Of a stretch of DNA of 64,000 bases, positions 48,740-57,437 are shown piece after piece. The notes under the pieces were generated by a model. That model saw nothing but the letters and a program-made list of their open reading frames with translations. It was not told the DNA's origin and made no database searches. Origin of the DNA: Sciscionella marina DSM 45152 (GTDB lineage: Bacteria > Actinomycetota > Actinomycetes > Mycobacteriales > Pseudonocardiaceae). Positions within the stretch are counted from its first letter, which is position 1, and the number at the start of each line of letters is the position of its first letter. The position numbers and the translations under genes were made by a program. Location: positions 434,001 to 498,000 of the forward strand of contig NZ_KB905381.1 in the NCBI RefSeq assembly GCF_000379465.1. The letters run 5' to 3'.

Positions 48740-49806
48740 ACCGGATCCTTCCCGCGATCCTCGCGGTCATCTTCGCCGTGCTGCTGTGCTCGGTGGCCCT
48801 GCTGATCTCCGGGGACGATCCGGTGCAGGCCTTCACCACGATGATCACCCAGGTCGGCGAGGGCCAGACCGCGGTGAACGTGATCAACACCGGTGCGGTG
48901 TACTTCATCGCGGGCCTGGCGGTCGCGATCGGGTTCAAGATGAACCTGTTCAACATCGGCATCGAGGGCCAGTACCGGTTCGCGGTGATCGTCGCGGCCA
49001 TCTACGGCGGTGCGGTGCACCTGCCGCCGGGCATCCACACGCTGACCATCCTGCTCGTCGCCGCGGTGGCCGGTGCCGTGTACGCGCTGATTCCCGCGCT
49101 GCTCAAGGCTTATCGCGGGGTCAGCGAGGTGATCTCCACGATCATGCTCAACTCGATTGTCGCCGGGATCACCGGAGTGCTGGTGAAACCGGACATGTTC
49201 GGGGTGCAGAGCGGGAACAACCTGGCCACCGCGCCGATCCCGCCGTCTGGCCGGGTGCCCGGTATCCCGCTCGGCTCGGCGGGGACCCTGTTCGGTCTGG
49301 TCTTCCTCGCGGTGCTGCTCGGCGTCGGGTACTGGTTCACGCTGGGGCGCACCAGGTTCGGCTTCGAACTGCAGGCCTCGGGGGAGTCGGCGACCGCGGC
49401 CGCGGCCGGTGGGGTGAACGCCCGCCGGATGGTGCTGATCGCGATGCTGCTCTCCGGGGCGGTCGCCGGGCTGATCGCGATGCCCGAACTGCTCGGCCGG
49501 GATTTCTCCTACGGCATCAACGCACCGCAGGGGTACGGGTTCACCGGGATCGCGGTGGCGCTCATCGGGCGCAATTCGCCGACCGGGATCGCGATCGGCG
49601 CGTTGCTGTGGTCCTTTTTGGACAAGTCGGCGGTCTCGCTGGACAACATCGGGGTCTCCCGGGAGATCGTCACCATCATGCAGGGGGTGATCGTGCTCTC
49701 GGTGGTCGTCGCGTACGAGATCTTCCGGCGCAGGGAGCTCAAGACCCAGCAGCAACGGGTCGGTACCGAGTTCCTTTCCGGTAAAACGGCGGGAGGCGAG
49801 GCATGA
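48736..49806 (+). CDS. ABC importer permease (nucleoside type), subunit 1
   Basis: A 356-residue membrane protein of the BPD_transp_2 (RbsC/NupP) class with about 9-10 helices. GIEGQYRFAVIVAA (about residues 74-87), RGVSEVISTIMLNSIVAGI (EAA-like coupling region, about 130-148) and ASGESATAAAAGGVNARRM (about 215-233) are characteristic. It pairs with the next permease to form the channel for the ATPase encoded upstream. GTG 48736 overlaps the ATPase stop by 4 bases, and its own stop overlaps the next ATG (ATGA). All in one rightward operon. Confidence 0.92.
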   Translation: MNRILPAILAVIFAVLLCSVALLISGDDPVQAFTTMITQVGEGQTAVNVINTGAVYFIAGLAVAIGFKMNLFNIGIEGQYRFAVIVAAIYGGAVHLPPGIHTLTILLVAAVAGAVYALIPALLKAYRGVSEVISTIMLNSIVAGITGVLVKPDMFGVQSGNNLATAPIPPSGRVPGIPLGSAGTLFGLVFLAVLLGVGYWFTLGRTRFGFELQASGESATAAAAGGVNARRMVLIAMLLSGAVAGLIAMPELLGRDFSYGINAPQGYGFTGIAVALIGRNSPTGIAIGALLWSFLDKSAVSLDNIGVSREIVTIMQGVIVLSVVVAYEIFRRRELKTQQQRVGTEFLSGKTAGGEA

Positions 49807-51068
49807 GCCTACTCAGTCCGCCCGCTCCCGCCACGGCCCCACTCGAGCAGCCGAACCGCCGGATGCCGCGCGGCAGCACCTCGCTGATCTGGGTCCTGGT
49901 CTCGCTGCTCGCGGTGTTCCTCGCCGAGTACCTGACGGGCGCGGTCGATCTCACCTCGACCAACACCGTGCAGAACGGCCTGCTGCGGGCGCTGCCGATC
50001 CTGCTCGCCGGGCTCGGCGGGGTGTGGGCGGAGCGTTCCGGGGTGATCAACATCGGCCTCGAGGGCATGATGATCTTCGGGACCTGGGGCGCGGCCTGGG
50101 GCGGCTACTTCGCGGGGCCGTGGATCGGCCTGCTCGCCGCCGCGGTGTTCGGCGCGCTCGGCGGCCTGCTGCACGCGGTGGCCACGGTGACCTTCGGGGT
50201 GAACCACATCGTCTCCGGTGTCGCGCTCAATCTGCTTGGCCAGGGCGTGACGAAGTACCTGTCCACGCTGATCTTCCAGCCGATCTCGAACAATCCGCGG
50301 GAATCCCCGCTGGTGCCCAAGTTCGACACCTATTCCTCGGTCGGGATCGGGCCCTGGCTCGAGAGGCTGGAGCAGAAGAACTGGTTCGGTATCTCGGATC
50401 TCGCCGGGATCGTGCACGGGCTGATCACCGGGGTCTCACCGCTGACCATGCTCTGTCTCGCGCTGGTGCCGATCACCTATCTGGTGCTCTGGCGCAGCCG
50501 GTTTGGCCTGCGGTTGCGCTCCTGCGGGGAGAATCCGGTCGCGGCCGAATCCCTCGGGGTGCGGGTTTATCTGCACAAGTACGTCGCGGTGATCGCCTCG
50601 GGGGCGCTTGCCGGGATCGGCGGGGCGACCCTGGTGCTCAACCGGGGCGGTTCGGGTTACCTGGAGGGGCAGACCGACGGCCGCGGGTACATCGGCCTGG
50701 CCGCGATGATCTTCGGGAACTGGAAACCGGGCGGGCTGCTCGCCGGTTCGGCGCTGTTCGGCTATACCGATGGGCTGCAGCTGACTACCGGGCCCAAGAT
50801 CGTGATGGCGCTGGTGTACGGGGTGGTGCTGCTCATCGGCGCGATCGCGGTGTGGAAACTGCTCCAGCGCAAGTGGCTGGCCTGCGTGATCGCCGGTGCC
50901 TGCGCCGGACTGCTCTACTGGTTCTACTGGGCGGTGGACGAGATCCCGAGCGAGCTGCTGCCCTACACGCCGCACTTCGTGACCCTCGCGGTGCTCGCGG
51001 TCTCCGCGCAGCGATTGCGGATGCCCGCCGCGGACGGGTTCATCTATCAGCGGGGCAGAGGGGGCTGA
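49803..51068 (+). CDS. ABC importer permease (nucleoside type), subunit 2
   Basis: A 421-residue membrane protein, the second permease of the importer. RSGVINIGLEGMMIFGTWGA (about residues 78-97) and GVNHIVSGVALNLLGQGVTKYL (about 138-159) are the conserved motifs of this NupQ-like subunit; LRSCGENPVAAESLGVRVYLHKY (about 240-262) is the cytoplasmic coupling segment. Compared with typical 300-residue members it has extra C-terminal helices. The 4-base ATGA overlap with subunit 1 and the two-base gap to cdd make one translational chain. Confidence 0.92.
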   Translation: MSLLSPPAPATAPLEQPNRRMPRGSTSLIWVLVSLLAVFLAEYLTGAVDLTSTNTVQNGLLRALPILLAGLGGVWAERSGVINIGLEGMMIFGTWGAAWGGYFAGPWIGLLAAAVFGALGGLLHAVATVTFGVNHIVSGVALNLLGQGVTKYLSTLIFQPISNNPRESPLVPKFDTYSSVGIGPWLERLEQKNWFGISDLAGIVHGLITGVSPLTMLCLALVPITYLVLWRSRFGLRLRSCGENPVAAESLGVRVYLHKYVAVIASGALAGIGGATLVLNRGGSGYLEGQTDGRGYIGLAAMIFGNWKPGGLLAGSALFGYTDGLQLTTGPKIVMALVYGVVLLIGAIAVWKLLQRKWLACVIAGACAGLLYWFYWAVDEIPSELLPYTPHFVTLAVLAVSAQRLRMPAADGFIYQRGRGG

Positions 51069-51070
51069 GG

Positions 51071-51463
51071 GTGGCCGAGATCGACTGGGAGCTGTTGCGC
51101 GCCAAGGCGATCGAGGCCACCGCACGGTCCTACGCGCCCTATTCCGGGCTCGCCGTGGGAGCCGCGGCACTGGTCGGCGATGGCCGGATCATCACCGGCT
51201 GCAATGTGGAGAACGCCTCCTACGGCCTGGCGCTGTGCGCGGAATGCACGCTGGTGGGGCAGCTGCGGATGACCGGTGGCGGGCGGCTCACCGCGTTCGC
51301 CTGCCGGGGCGGGGAGGGGCAGCTGCTGATGCCCTGCGGCCGGTGCCGCCAGCTGCTCTACGAACACGGCGGGCCCGACTGTCTGGTGGACGCCCCGGAC
51401 GGGATCGTCACCGTGGCCGGGATCCTGCCGTACGCCTTTGGCCCCGAACACCTACCGGAGTGA
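51071..51463 (+). CDS. cdd: Cytidine deaminase
   Basis: Deaminates cytidine and deoxycytidine to uridine. The 130-residue protein is the small tetrameric type: SYAPYSGLAVGAAAL (about residues 17-31), NVENASYGLALCAECTLV (about 46-63, with the Cys-Ala-Glu zinc and proton-shuttle motif) and PCGRCRQLLYEH (about 88-99, zinc Cys pair). GTG 51071 starts two bases after the permease stop, so uptake and deamination are translated together. deoA follows after 4 bases. cdd-deoA-add near sdhCDAB is also the M. tuberculosis order (Rv3313c-Rv3319, recalled). Confidence 0.96.
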   Translation: MAEIDWELLRAKAIEATARSYAPYSGLAVGAAALVGDGRIITGCNVENASYGLALCAECTLVGQLRMTGGGRLTAFACRGGEGQLLMPCGRCRQLLYEHGGPDCLVDAPDGIVTVAGILPYAFGPEHLPE

Positions 51464-51467
51464 GTAG

Positions 51468-52748
51468 ATGGAACCGTTCACCGCCGTCGAGATCATCCGC
51501 GTGAAACGGGACGGCGGCGAGCTGTCCCCGGACCGGATCGACTGGATCGTCGATGCCTACACCAGGGGAGTGGTCGCCGAGGAACAGATGTCCGCGCTGG
51601 CGATGGCGATCTACCTGAACGGGATGACCGCGGCCGAGACCGCGCGCTGGACCGCGGCGATGGTGGACAGCGGGGAACGGCTGAGCTTGCCCAAACTGGT
51701 GAAACCCTTGGTGGACAAGCATTCCACCGGAGGAGTGGGGGACAAGACCACGCTGCCGCTCGGCCCGCTGCTCGCACACTGCGGAGCGGCGGTCCCGCAG
51801 CTGTCCGGAAGGGGACTCGGGCACACGGGCGGCACCCTGGACAAGCTGGAGTCGGTGCCCGGCTGGCGGGCGGGCCTTTCCGCGGCGGAGATCGCGAGCC
51901 AGCTCGCCGAGATCGGCGCGGTGGTCGCCGCGGCCACTCCGACACTGGCCCCCGCGGACCGCAAGCTCTACGCATTGCGCGATGTCACCGCGACCGTGGA
52001 ATCCATCCCGCTGATCGCCAGCTCGATCATGAGCAAGAAGATCGCCGAAGGCACCTCGGCGCTCGTGCTGGATGTGAAGGTCGGTTCGGGTGCATTCATG
52101 AAAGACCTGCCGCGGGCGCGCGAACTGGCCGAGACCCTGGTCTCCATCGGCGCCGCATCCGGGGTGCGCACCACCGCGGTGCTCAGTGATATGTCCGCCC
52201 CGCTCGGTTACGCGATCGGGAACGCCGTGGAGGTCGCCGAGTCGGTCGAGGTGCTGCGCGGCGGCGGGCCTGCCGACGTGGTGGAACTGACCTCGGTGCT
52301 CGCCGGGGAGATGCTGCGGCTGGCCGGGCTCTCCGCCGACCCGGCCGGAGTACTCGCCTCCGGAGCGGCGTACCAGACCTGGCGGGCGATGGTGCGTGCC
52401 CAGGACGGGAATCCCGATGCGCCGCTGCCCGCCGCGGCCCACGTGCGCGAGCTGACCGCACCGTCGGACGGCTACCTCGCCGAACTGGACGCGTACTCCT
52501 TCGGTGTCGCGGCCTGGCGCCTCGGCGCGGGCCGGACCCGTAAAGAGGATCCGGTGCAGCACGCGGCCGGGATCGTGCTGAACGCCAAGCGCGGCGCGTG
52601 GGTGCGCACGGGCGAACCGCTCGCCTGGCTGCACACCGACACTCCGGAGGCGGTGGAACCGGCGCTGGCCGGGCTCGAGGGCGCGGTCACCGTCACCGAG
52701 ACCGAGCCGGAATCACGCCCGCTGGTCATCGACGTGCTGCGCGGTTGA
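51468..52748 (+). CDS. deoA: Thymidine phosphorylase
   Basis: Phosphorolyses thymidine or deoxyuridine to the base and deoxyribose 1-phosphate. At 426 residues it shows VDKHSTGGVGDKTTLPLGPLL (phosphate-binding, about residues 81-101), SGRGLGHTGGTLDKLESVPG (about 110-129), SSIMSKKIAEGTSALVLDVKVGSGAFMKD (about 182-210) and the C-terminal PYNP-type domain (from about 335). It follows cdd by 4 bases. A perfect bidirectional terminator ends the importer-salvage operon directly after the stop. Confidence 0.96.
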   Translation: MEPFTAVEIIRVKRDGGELSPDRIDWIVDAYTRGVVAEEQMSALAMAIYLNGMTAAETARWTAAMVDSGERLSLPKLVKPLVDKHSTGGVGDKTTLPLGPLLAHCGAAVPQLSGRGLGHTGGTLDKLESVPGWRAGLSAAEIASQLAEIGAVVAAATPTLAPADRKLYALRDVTATVESIPLIASSIMSKKIAEGTSALVLDVKVGSGAFMKDLPRARELAETLVSIGAASGVRTTAVLSDMSAPLGYAIGNAVEVAESVEVLRGGGPADVVELTSVLAGEMLRLAGLSADPAGVLASGAAYQTWRAMVRAQDGNPDAPLPAAAHVRELTAPSDGYLAELDAYSFGVAAWRLGAGRTRKEDPVQHAAGIVLNAKRGAWVRTGEPLAWLHTDTPEAVEPALAGLEGAVTVTETEPESRPLVIDVLRG

Positions 52749-52793
52749 TCGATAAACGGGCCCCGCTCACTGAGCGGGGCCCGTTTATCGATC
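52747..52793. terminator. Bidirectional terminator between deoA and coiled-coil gene
   Basis: A 47-base perfect palindrome (52747-52769 with 52771-52793) starts within the deoA stop codon region. It serves the rightward salvage operon and the leftward coiled-coil gene, whose stop is 14 bases further on. Confidence 0.9.
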
Positions 52794-52806
52794 CTGCGAA
52801 GGGAAT

Positions 52807-53976
52807 TCAGACCGACTCGTCCTCCGGCTCCTTGTTCCCGTTGCCGTTCCCGTTCCCGTTCCCATTTCCGTTGGTGCGCGCCTTCGAGGTGCGCCTGCGG
52901 GCGGCCTGCTTGGGCAGCGAGGGGGTGGCCGCGGGCAGGTTCGCCGCTCCGCCACCGAGGATCAGCTCGGCGAAGGTGGCCATGGCCTCGTCCAGCTGGC
53001 CCGCGTTGCGCTGCTCGGACTCGCTGTTGGCCTTGCGCACCAGGGCATCCAGGGATTCCGCGTCCGGGCGGGTCTCCACGGTGTCCTTGACCCCGGAGAT
53101 CTCGGTGCGCAGTTCGCTGGAGAGCCCGGTGACCCGGGAGCCGAGGTCGGACTCCACGTTGTCCAGCCGCGAGGTGATCGACTCGACGGCGCCGGCGAGT
53201 GCTTCGATCCGCTCGCCGAGCAATTCCATCTGCGTGGTGTCGGTCGCCGCCGCGTGGTTCTCGGCGAGCTTGCCGTGCAGCACATCGGTGGTCTCGGCGA
53301 TGGCGCCCTGCAGTTCCTCGGTTCCCGAGCTGATCTTCCCGCTCAGGTCGCTGTTCATCGAGCTCAGTTCTTCGCGGCTTTCCGAAATGCTGTTCGACAT
53401 CGTGGTGACGGTGTCCCGCACCGAGGTGTCCAGATCGCCGAACTTGCCCTGGAGGTTGGACTCGAAGTTCTCGAACCGGTCCTTGATGTTGCCGTTGATC
53501 TCGCGCGGCAGACCGTCGGTCTTGTTGTCCTGCTTGTCCAGGTGCAGTTCGAGCTCGTCCAGCCTGCGGTGGATGTTGGAGAGCTTGTCCTCGAGGCCGT
53601 CCATCCGCCCGGCGACGCCCTCGAACCGTCCGGCGACGCCGTCGAGGCGCCCGTCCAGCTGGGCGAAGGGCTTGGCCAGCTTGTCCACGATCGCTTCGAC
53701 CGAGCGGGACAGTGAGGCGACGGCGGTGTCGTTCGCCTCCAGCTTGGCCACGGTCTCGTCGAGTCGCTCGGCGAGCACGCTCATCTCGGTGCGGTCGGGC
53801 AGCTCGGAGATGCGCTTGCGGATGGCGCCGATCGAGTCGAGAGAGGAGAGCTTGCCGTGGATCTCGTCGAGCGTGTCGAAGATCTGCTGCTGCTCGCTTT
53901 CCCGAATTTCGGCAGCGCGCACCAACATCGTGCGCATCCTGTCGAAAGACATCGTCGACTGGGTGATCTCGTTCAC
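52807..53976 (-). CDS. Long coiled-coil protein with (NG)n tail
   Basis: About 389 residues, with no enzyme motif. After a short N-terminus the protein is almost entirely predicted coiled coil to about residue 340, with regularly spaced hydrophobic heptads and units such as LDGRLDGVAGRFEGVAGRMDGLEDKL (about 110-135). The end carries a basic ARRRTSKARTNG stretch and an Asn-Gly repeat encoded by tandem 6-mers, then an acidic PEDESV. It could be a polar scaffold, a structural protein or an apolipoprotein-like membrane-associated protein. GTG 53976 has AGGTGG five bases upstream; GTG 53985 is the alternative. No family was recognised with certainty. Confidence 0.65.
   Translation of the reverse strand: MNEITQSTMSFDRMRTMLVRAAEIRESEQQQIFDTLDEIHGKLSSLDSIGAIRKRISELPDRTEMSVLAERLDETVAKLEANDTAVASLSRSVEAIVDKLAKPFAQLDGRLDGVAGRFEGVAGRMDGLEDKLSNIHRRLDELELHLDKQDNKTDGLPREINGNIKDRFENFESNLQGKFGDLDTSVRDTVTTMSNSISESREELSSMNSDLSGKISSGTEELQGAIAETTDVLHGKLAENHAAATDTTQMELLGERIEALAGAVESITSRLDNVESDLGSRVTGLSSELRTEISGVKDTVETRPDAESLDALVRKANSESEQRNAGQLDEAMATFAELILGGGAANLPAATPSLPKQAARRRTSKARTNGNGNGNGNGNGNKEPEDESV
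52834..52873. repeat. Hexamer tandem repeat encoding Asn-Gly
   Basis: About six imperfect copies of GTTCCC/GTTGCC (plus strand) encode the NGNGNG tail of the coiled-coil protein on the minus strand. Slippage could change its length without a frameshift. Confidence 0.7.
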
Positions 53977-54253
53977 GGCAACCACCTAGGGTCGGGCTTG
54001 GGGAGTGCGTGCTGATTGATGCCGCGAGCCTAGCCACCATTCCGCGAGCGCTTTTCACCGGGTTCGCTATTGTCTGTCGGGCAAGTGGAATCGATATCAT
54101 CAGTTCGCGGGATGGGCATTCGATTAGTACCCAATACATGCACACGCAGGGTGCGCGCGATCGCCGGAAACTACTCGCCGTGCGCGCTTTTTTGCTGGTG
54201 AAGACCACCCGATGTCATGGTACCGCTACTGTCGCATTGCGTAAGGTTGGCCC

Positions 54254-55360
54254 ATGATCGACCCAGCGAATCGTCCGAGCGACGAGCAGATCCTCGCGGC
54301 CCCCAAAGTTCTCCTGCATGATCACCTCGACGGAGGACCCCGGCCGGGCACCATCATCGAACTCGCCGACCAGTTCGGCTACACCGGTCTTCCTGCGCAG
54401 GAGGTGGACGCGCTCGGCGCGTGGTTCCGCGAATCCGCCGACTCGGGTTCGCTCGAAAGGTATCTCGAGACATTCGTGCACACCATCGGCGTGCTGCAGC
54501 ACGAAGACGCGGTGCGCCGGGTGGCCAGGGAGTGCGTGCTGGACTATGCCGCGGACGGCATCGTCTACGCCGAGGTCCGGTACGCGCCCGAACTGTTCAC
54601 CGAACAGGGCCTGCATCTCGAGCGGATCGTGGAGGCGGTACAGGCCGGGTTCGCCGACGGAGTGCGTGAGGCGGCCGAAGGGGGCCACCGGATCCGGATC
54701 GGCACCCTGCTGTGCGCGATGCGGCAGAACGCGCGCTCACTCGAGATCGCCGAGCTCGCGGTGCGCTACCGGGACTCCGGGGTGGTCGGGTTCGACATCG
54801 CGGGACCGGAGGCCGGGTTTCCGCCCACCCGCAACCTGGACGCCTTCGAGTATCTGCGCCAGCAGAACGCGCACTTCACCATCCACGCCGGTGAGGGCTT
54901 CGGGCTGCCCTCGATCTGGGAGGCCATCCAGCACTGTGGTGCCGAACGGCTCGGGCACGGGGTGCGGATCATGGACGACATCAAGACCGCCGGGGACGGA
55001 TCGGCCCAGCTGGGCAGGCTCGCCTCCTACGTGCGGGACCGGCGAATCCCGCTGGAGATGTGCCCCTCCTCGAATGTGCAGACCGGTGCGGCGAATTCGA
55101 TCGAGGAGCACCCGATCAAACTGCTTTCCGCACTTCGTTTCCGGGTCACCGTGAATACGGACAATCGTTTGATGAGCCACTGCACGATGACCTCCGAAAT
55201 GCGCAAGCTCGCCGACACGTTCGGTTATACGCTCAGTGATCTTCAGTGGTTCACGGTGAATGCGATGAAATCGGCCTTCATCGGATTCGACGGCCGCCTC
55301 GAGATCATCAATAACCAGATCAAACCCGGTTACGCGGCACTGACCTGGCACGAGGGCTGA
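54254..55360 (+). CDS. add: Adenosine deaminase
   Basis: Deaminates (deoxy)adenosine to inosine with a zinc site. The 368-residue protein has LLHDHLDGG (zinc HxH, about residues 20-28), [10 protein letters not shown] (about 213), the catalytic ERLGHGVRI His region (about 231-239), [10 protein letters not shown] (about 274) and [11 protein letters not shown] with the metal-binding Asp (about 298-308). ATG 54254 follows AAGGTTGG. It is separated from the importer-cdd-deoA operon by the leftward coiled-coil gene but belongs to the same salvage function. A TACTGT near 54225 may be its -10 box. Confidence 0.96.
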   Translation: MIDPANRPSDEQILAAPKVLLHDHLDGGPRPGTIIELADQFGYTGLPAQEVDALGAWFRESADSGSLERYLETFVHTIGVLQHEDAVRRVARECVLDYAADGIVYAEVRYAPELFTEQGLHLERIVEAVQAGFADGVREAAEGGHRIRIGTLLCAMRQNARSLEIAELAVRYRDSGVVGFDIAGPEAGFPPTRNLDAFEYLRQQNAHFTIHAGEGFGLPSIWEAIQHCGAERLGHGVRIMDDIKTAGDGSAQLGRLASYVRDRRIPLEMCPSSNVQTGAANSIEEHPIKLLSALRFRVTVNTDNRLMSHCTMTSEMRKLADTFGYTLSDLQWFTVNAMKSAFIGFDGRLEIINNQIKPGYAALTWHEG

Positions 55361-55388
55361 CCACCCGCTGGGACGGCGCTTGCGGTTA

Positions 55389-55420
55389 GTGAGCCCTGCT
55401 CACTACTGTCCATATGACAG
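55389..55420. promoter_or_regulatory. Two adjacent inverted repeats upstream of an MFS gene
   Basis: GTGAGC-CCT-GCTCAC (55389-55403) is followed by CTGTC-CATAT-GACAG (55406-55420), 28 to 59 bases before the MFS start. Two small perfect palindromes side by side suggest operators for dimeric regulators over the promoter. Confidence 0.45.
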
Positions 55421-55447
55421 GAGACTGTTCCTATTGTGTGAGACAGG

Positions 55448-56653
55448 ATGCGTAATCGCTGGCTGATGCTCGGCCTCGGATGGTTCGCCCAGGTCGGGAG
55501 TTGTTCGTTCCTCTACGGGATGCCCTCGCTGATCCCCGCGCTGCGCTCGCAGGAGGGGCTCGCGCTTTCCGGGGCGGGAGTGGTGGCCGCGGCCCCGCTC
55601 GTCGGGCTGACCATCGGGCTGATCCCCTGGGGCGCGGTCGTGGACCGGTTCGGGGAGCGGTACCCGCTCGCCCTCGGGCTCGGCGTTTCCGGGCTGCTGG
55701 TGCTGTACGTGGCCGCTGCGGTGCACGGGCTGACGGCGCTCACCGTGCTGCTCGGCGTCGCGGGCGCCGCGGCGGCCTCGGTGAACGCGGCCAGCGGCAA
55801 GCTGGTGCTCGGCTGGTTCGCCGCGGCCGAGCGGGGCAGGGCGATGGCGCTGCGGCAGACCGCGCAGCCAGTCGGTGCCGCGCTTGCCTCACTCGGGCTC
55901 CCGATGCTGGGCGCGGCCTGGGGATTCCGCCTCGCGCTGGTGTTCCCCGCTTTCTTCTCGGTGCTGGGCGCGGCGTTCGTCGCGGTGTTCGCACGGGATC
56001 CGGCCCGCCCGGTGGGCGCGCAGCGGGCGCGGCGGTCCCGCTCGCCCTATCGCGGTTCGCCCGTGCTCGCCCGGCTGCACGCGGCGAGCACCCTGCTCGT
56101 GGTGCCGCAGTTTGCGATCTCGGCTTTCGCGCTGGAGTACCTGGTACGCGAGCACGGCTGGGCCCCGCAGTTCGCCGGGGTGGTGGTGGCCGGGTTCCAG
56201 CTGGCGGGCGCGTTCGGCCGGATCGGCGCGGGCTGGTGGTCGGATCTGGCCGGGTCCCGGCTGCGCCCGATGCGGCTGCTCGCCGTGGCCAGTGCGGGGG
56301 TGCTGCTGTTGTTCGCGCTCGGGGACGCCTGGACCCCGTGGCTGGCGATCCTCGCGCTCGGATTGGGTGCGGTGCTCACCGTCGCGGACAACGGGCTGGC
56401 GTTCGCCTCGGTCGCCGAGCTGGCGGGCCCGGATTGGGCGGGCCGGGCGCTCGGCACGCAGAACGCGGCGCAGAACGTCTCGGCCGCGCTGACCCCGCCG
56501 CTGCTCGGCGCGCTGATCGGCGCGACGGGTTACGGCACGGCGTTCGTGATCGCCACCGTGTTCCCGCTGCTCGCGATCGTGGTCACCCCGGTCTCCGGGG
56601 AACGGATGACGGCCGGTCCGGAACCGGTCAGCGGTCGGTCCGGAACTGGTTGA
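55448..56653 (+). CDS. MFS transporter (OFA/NNP-like)
   Basis: A 401-residue membrane protein with 12 helices. The start WLMLGLGWFAQVGSCSFLYGMPSLIPALR and the WGAVVDRFGERYPLALGLG loop 2-3 motif (about residues 60-78) are MFS features, as is the RGRAMALRQTAQPVGAALASL stretch in helix 5 (about 126-146). The substrate is not deducible; OFA-like members take organic anions. ATG 55448 is the only in-frame start near the conserved N-terminus, though its ribosome site is weak and leaderless translation is possible. Its last 26 bases overlap the 54-aa gene on the opposite strand. Confidence 0.82.
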   Translation: MRNRWLMLGLGWFAQVGSCSFLYGMPSLIPALRSQEGLALSGAGVVAAAPLVGLTIGLIPWGAVVDRFGERYPLALGLGVSGLLVLYVAAAVHGLTALTVLLGVAGAAAASVNAASGKLVLGWFAAAERGRAMALRQTAQPVGAALASLGLPMLGAAWGFRLALVFPAFFSVLGAAFVAVFARDPARPVGAQRARRSRSPYRGSPVLARLHAASTLLVVPQFAISAFALEYLVREHGWAPQFAGVVVAGFQLAGAFGRIGAGWWSDLAGSRLRPMRLLAVASAGVLLLFALGDAWTPWLAILALGLGAVLTVADNGLAFASVAELAGPDWAGRALGTQNAAQNVSAALTPPLLGALIGATGYGTAFVIATVFPLLAIVVTPVSGERMTAGPEPVSGRSGTG

Positions 56654-56792
56654 AGTCGAGCTCGCGGACGTCTTCCTGGTCGTCCTGCTGCCACTGCCGT
56701 GCCTCGATGGACAGCCCGCTCGGCGGGGTCGGGGTCTCGTCGGTGAACTCGGCGGGCGGCCGCGGGGTCTCCGGCGTGTTGGGTTCGGTCAT
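56628..56792 (-). CDS. 54-aa protein ending in DFNQFRTDR, linked to ESX cargo cluster
   Basis: A small frame starting at ATG 56792, with GAGGG a few bases upstream. The product is Pro/Thr-rich at the N-terminus (MTEPNTPETPRPPAEF) and ends ELDFNQFRTDR. This tail closely matches the C-terminus of the next gene upstream (SQFDFSRFRSDR), so the two proteins share a short motif, perhaps an interaction or processing signal. It is the last gene of the leftward ESX-cargo cluster. It overlaps the MFS gene end by 26 bases on the other strand. No family recognised. Confidence 0.6.
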   Translation of the reverse strand: MTEPNTPETPRPPAEFTDETPTPPSGLSIEARQWQQDDQEDVRELDFNQFRTDR

Positions 56793-56861
56793 CGTTGCCC
56801 TCATCCATCCGTTGCGCGTGGTGGCGGTGATTGTGCCAGGTTTCGGCGGTCGGGGTCGCGT

Positions 56862-57437
56862 TCAGCGATCGGAGCGGAATCTGGAGAAGTCGAACTGGCT
56901 GATGTCGGCCTCGTCGTCCTGCCAGTCTCCTCCCGGAGCGGATGTATCGCCGTGCACCGGTTCGGGCTCCAGCGCGGACCCCGGTGTGAGGATTCCGTCC
57001 TCGTGCGGCACGACGGGTGCGTCCGGCTCGACCCGCTCGGTCAGTCCCGCCTCGCGCGCCAGCTCGAGCACCTGCGCATCGCCGACGACCGGGGCGAGCA
57101 CCCCGAGCCCTTCGGCCTGGGCCGCGCGGTGCGCCTCGGCGGCGAGCCGCACGATCTGCTCGCCGATCGCCGTGGGGTCGGCGGTGAGCACGATCTCGGC
57201 GATGTCGATGTCCACCAGTTCGCCGAGGTTGTTCACGGTGACCGTGATCGTTTCCGGCTCGTTGACCGCCCAGCCCCGGATGGAGGCCAGCGCCTCGGGC
57301 AGTTTCTCTGCTCGTTCCAGGCGTTCCTCGGCGTCCTGCACCAGCCGCTCGGTGGTGGGGCGCCCGTTCGGCAGGTAGCCCATCGCGTCCGGGCGCATCC
57401 CGGGGCGCGGCCCGGTCGGCTCCATCGGCCCGGTCAC
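56862..57437 (-). CDS. YbaB/EbfC-like protein with extended acidic C-terminus
   Basis: About 191 residues. Residues 25-110 follow the YbaB/EbfC fold pattern: a helix with LVQDAEERLERAEKLPEALASIRGWA, a strand ETITVTVNNLGELVDIDIAE and a helix IGEQIVRLAAEAHRAAQ. The tail (from about 125) is acidic/Pro-rich and ends SQFDFSRFRSDR. In actinobacteria such proteins are common in WXG100/ESX clusters, where they may act as chaperone-like partners rather than DNA-binding nucleoid proteins (inference). Its start overlaps the preceding gene by 4 bases. An ATG at the fifth codon is also possible. Confidence 0.75.
   Translation of the reverse strand: MTGPMEPTGPRPGMRPDAMGYLPNGRPTTERLVQDAEERLERAEKLPEALASIRGWAVNEPETITVTVNNLGELVDIDIAEIVLTADPTAIGEQIVRLAAEAHRAAQAEGLGVLAPVVGDAQVLELAREAGLTERVEPDAPVVPHEDGILTPGSALEPEPVHGDTSAPGGDWQDDEADISQFDFSRFRSDR

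Noticed and set aside
54009-54257. 82-codon frame in the gap between the coiled-coil gene and add
   Set aside because: It covers the add promoter and ribosome site, has no domain pattern and no ribosome site of its own.
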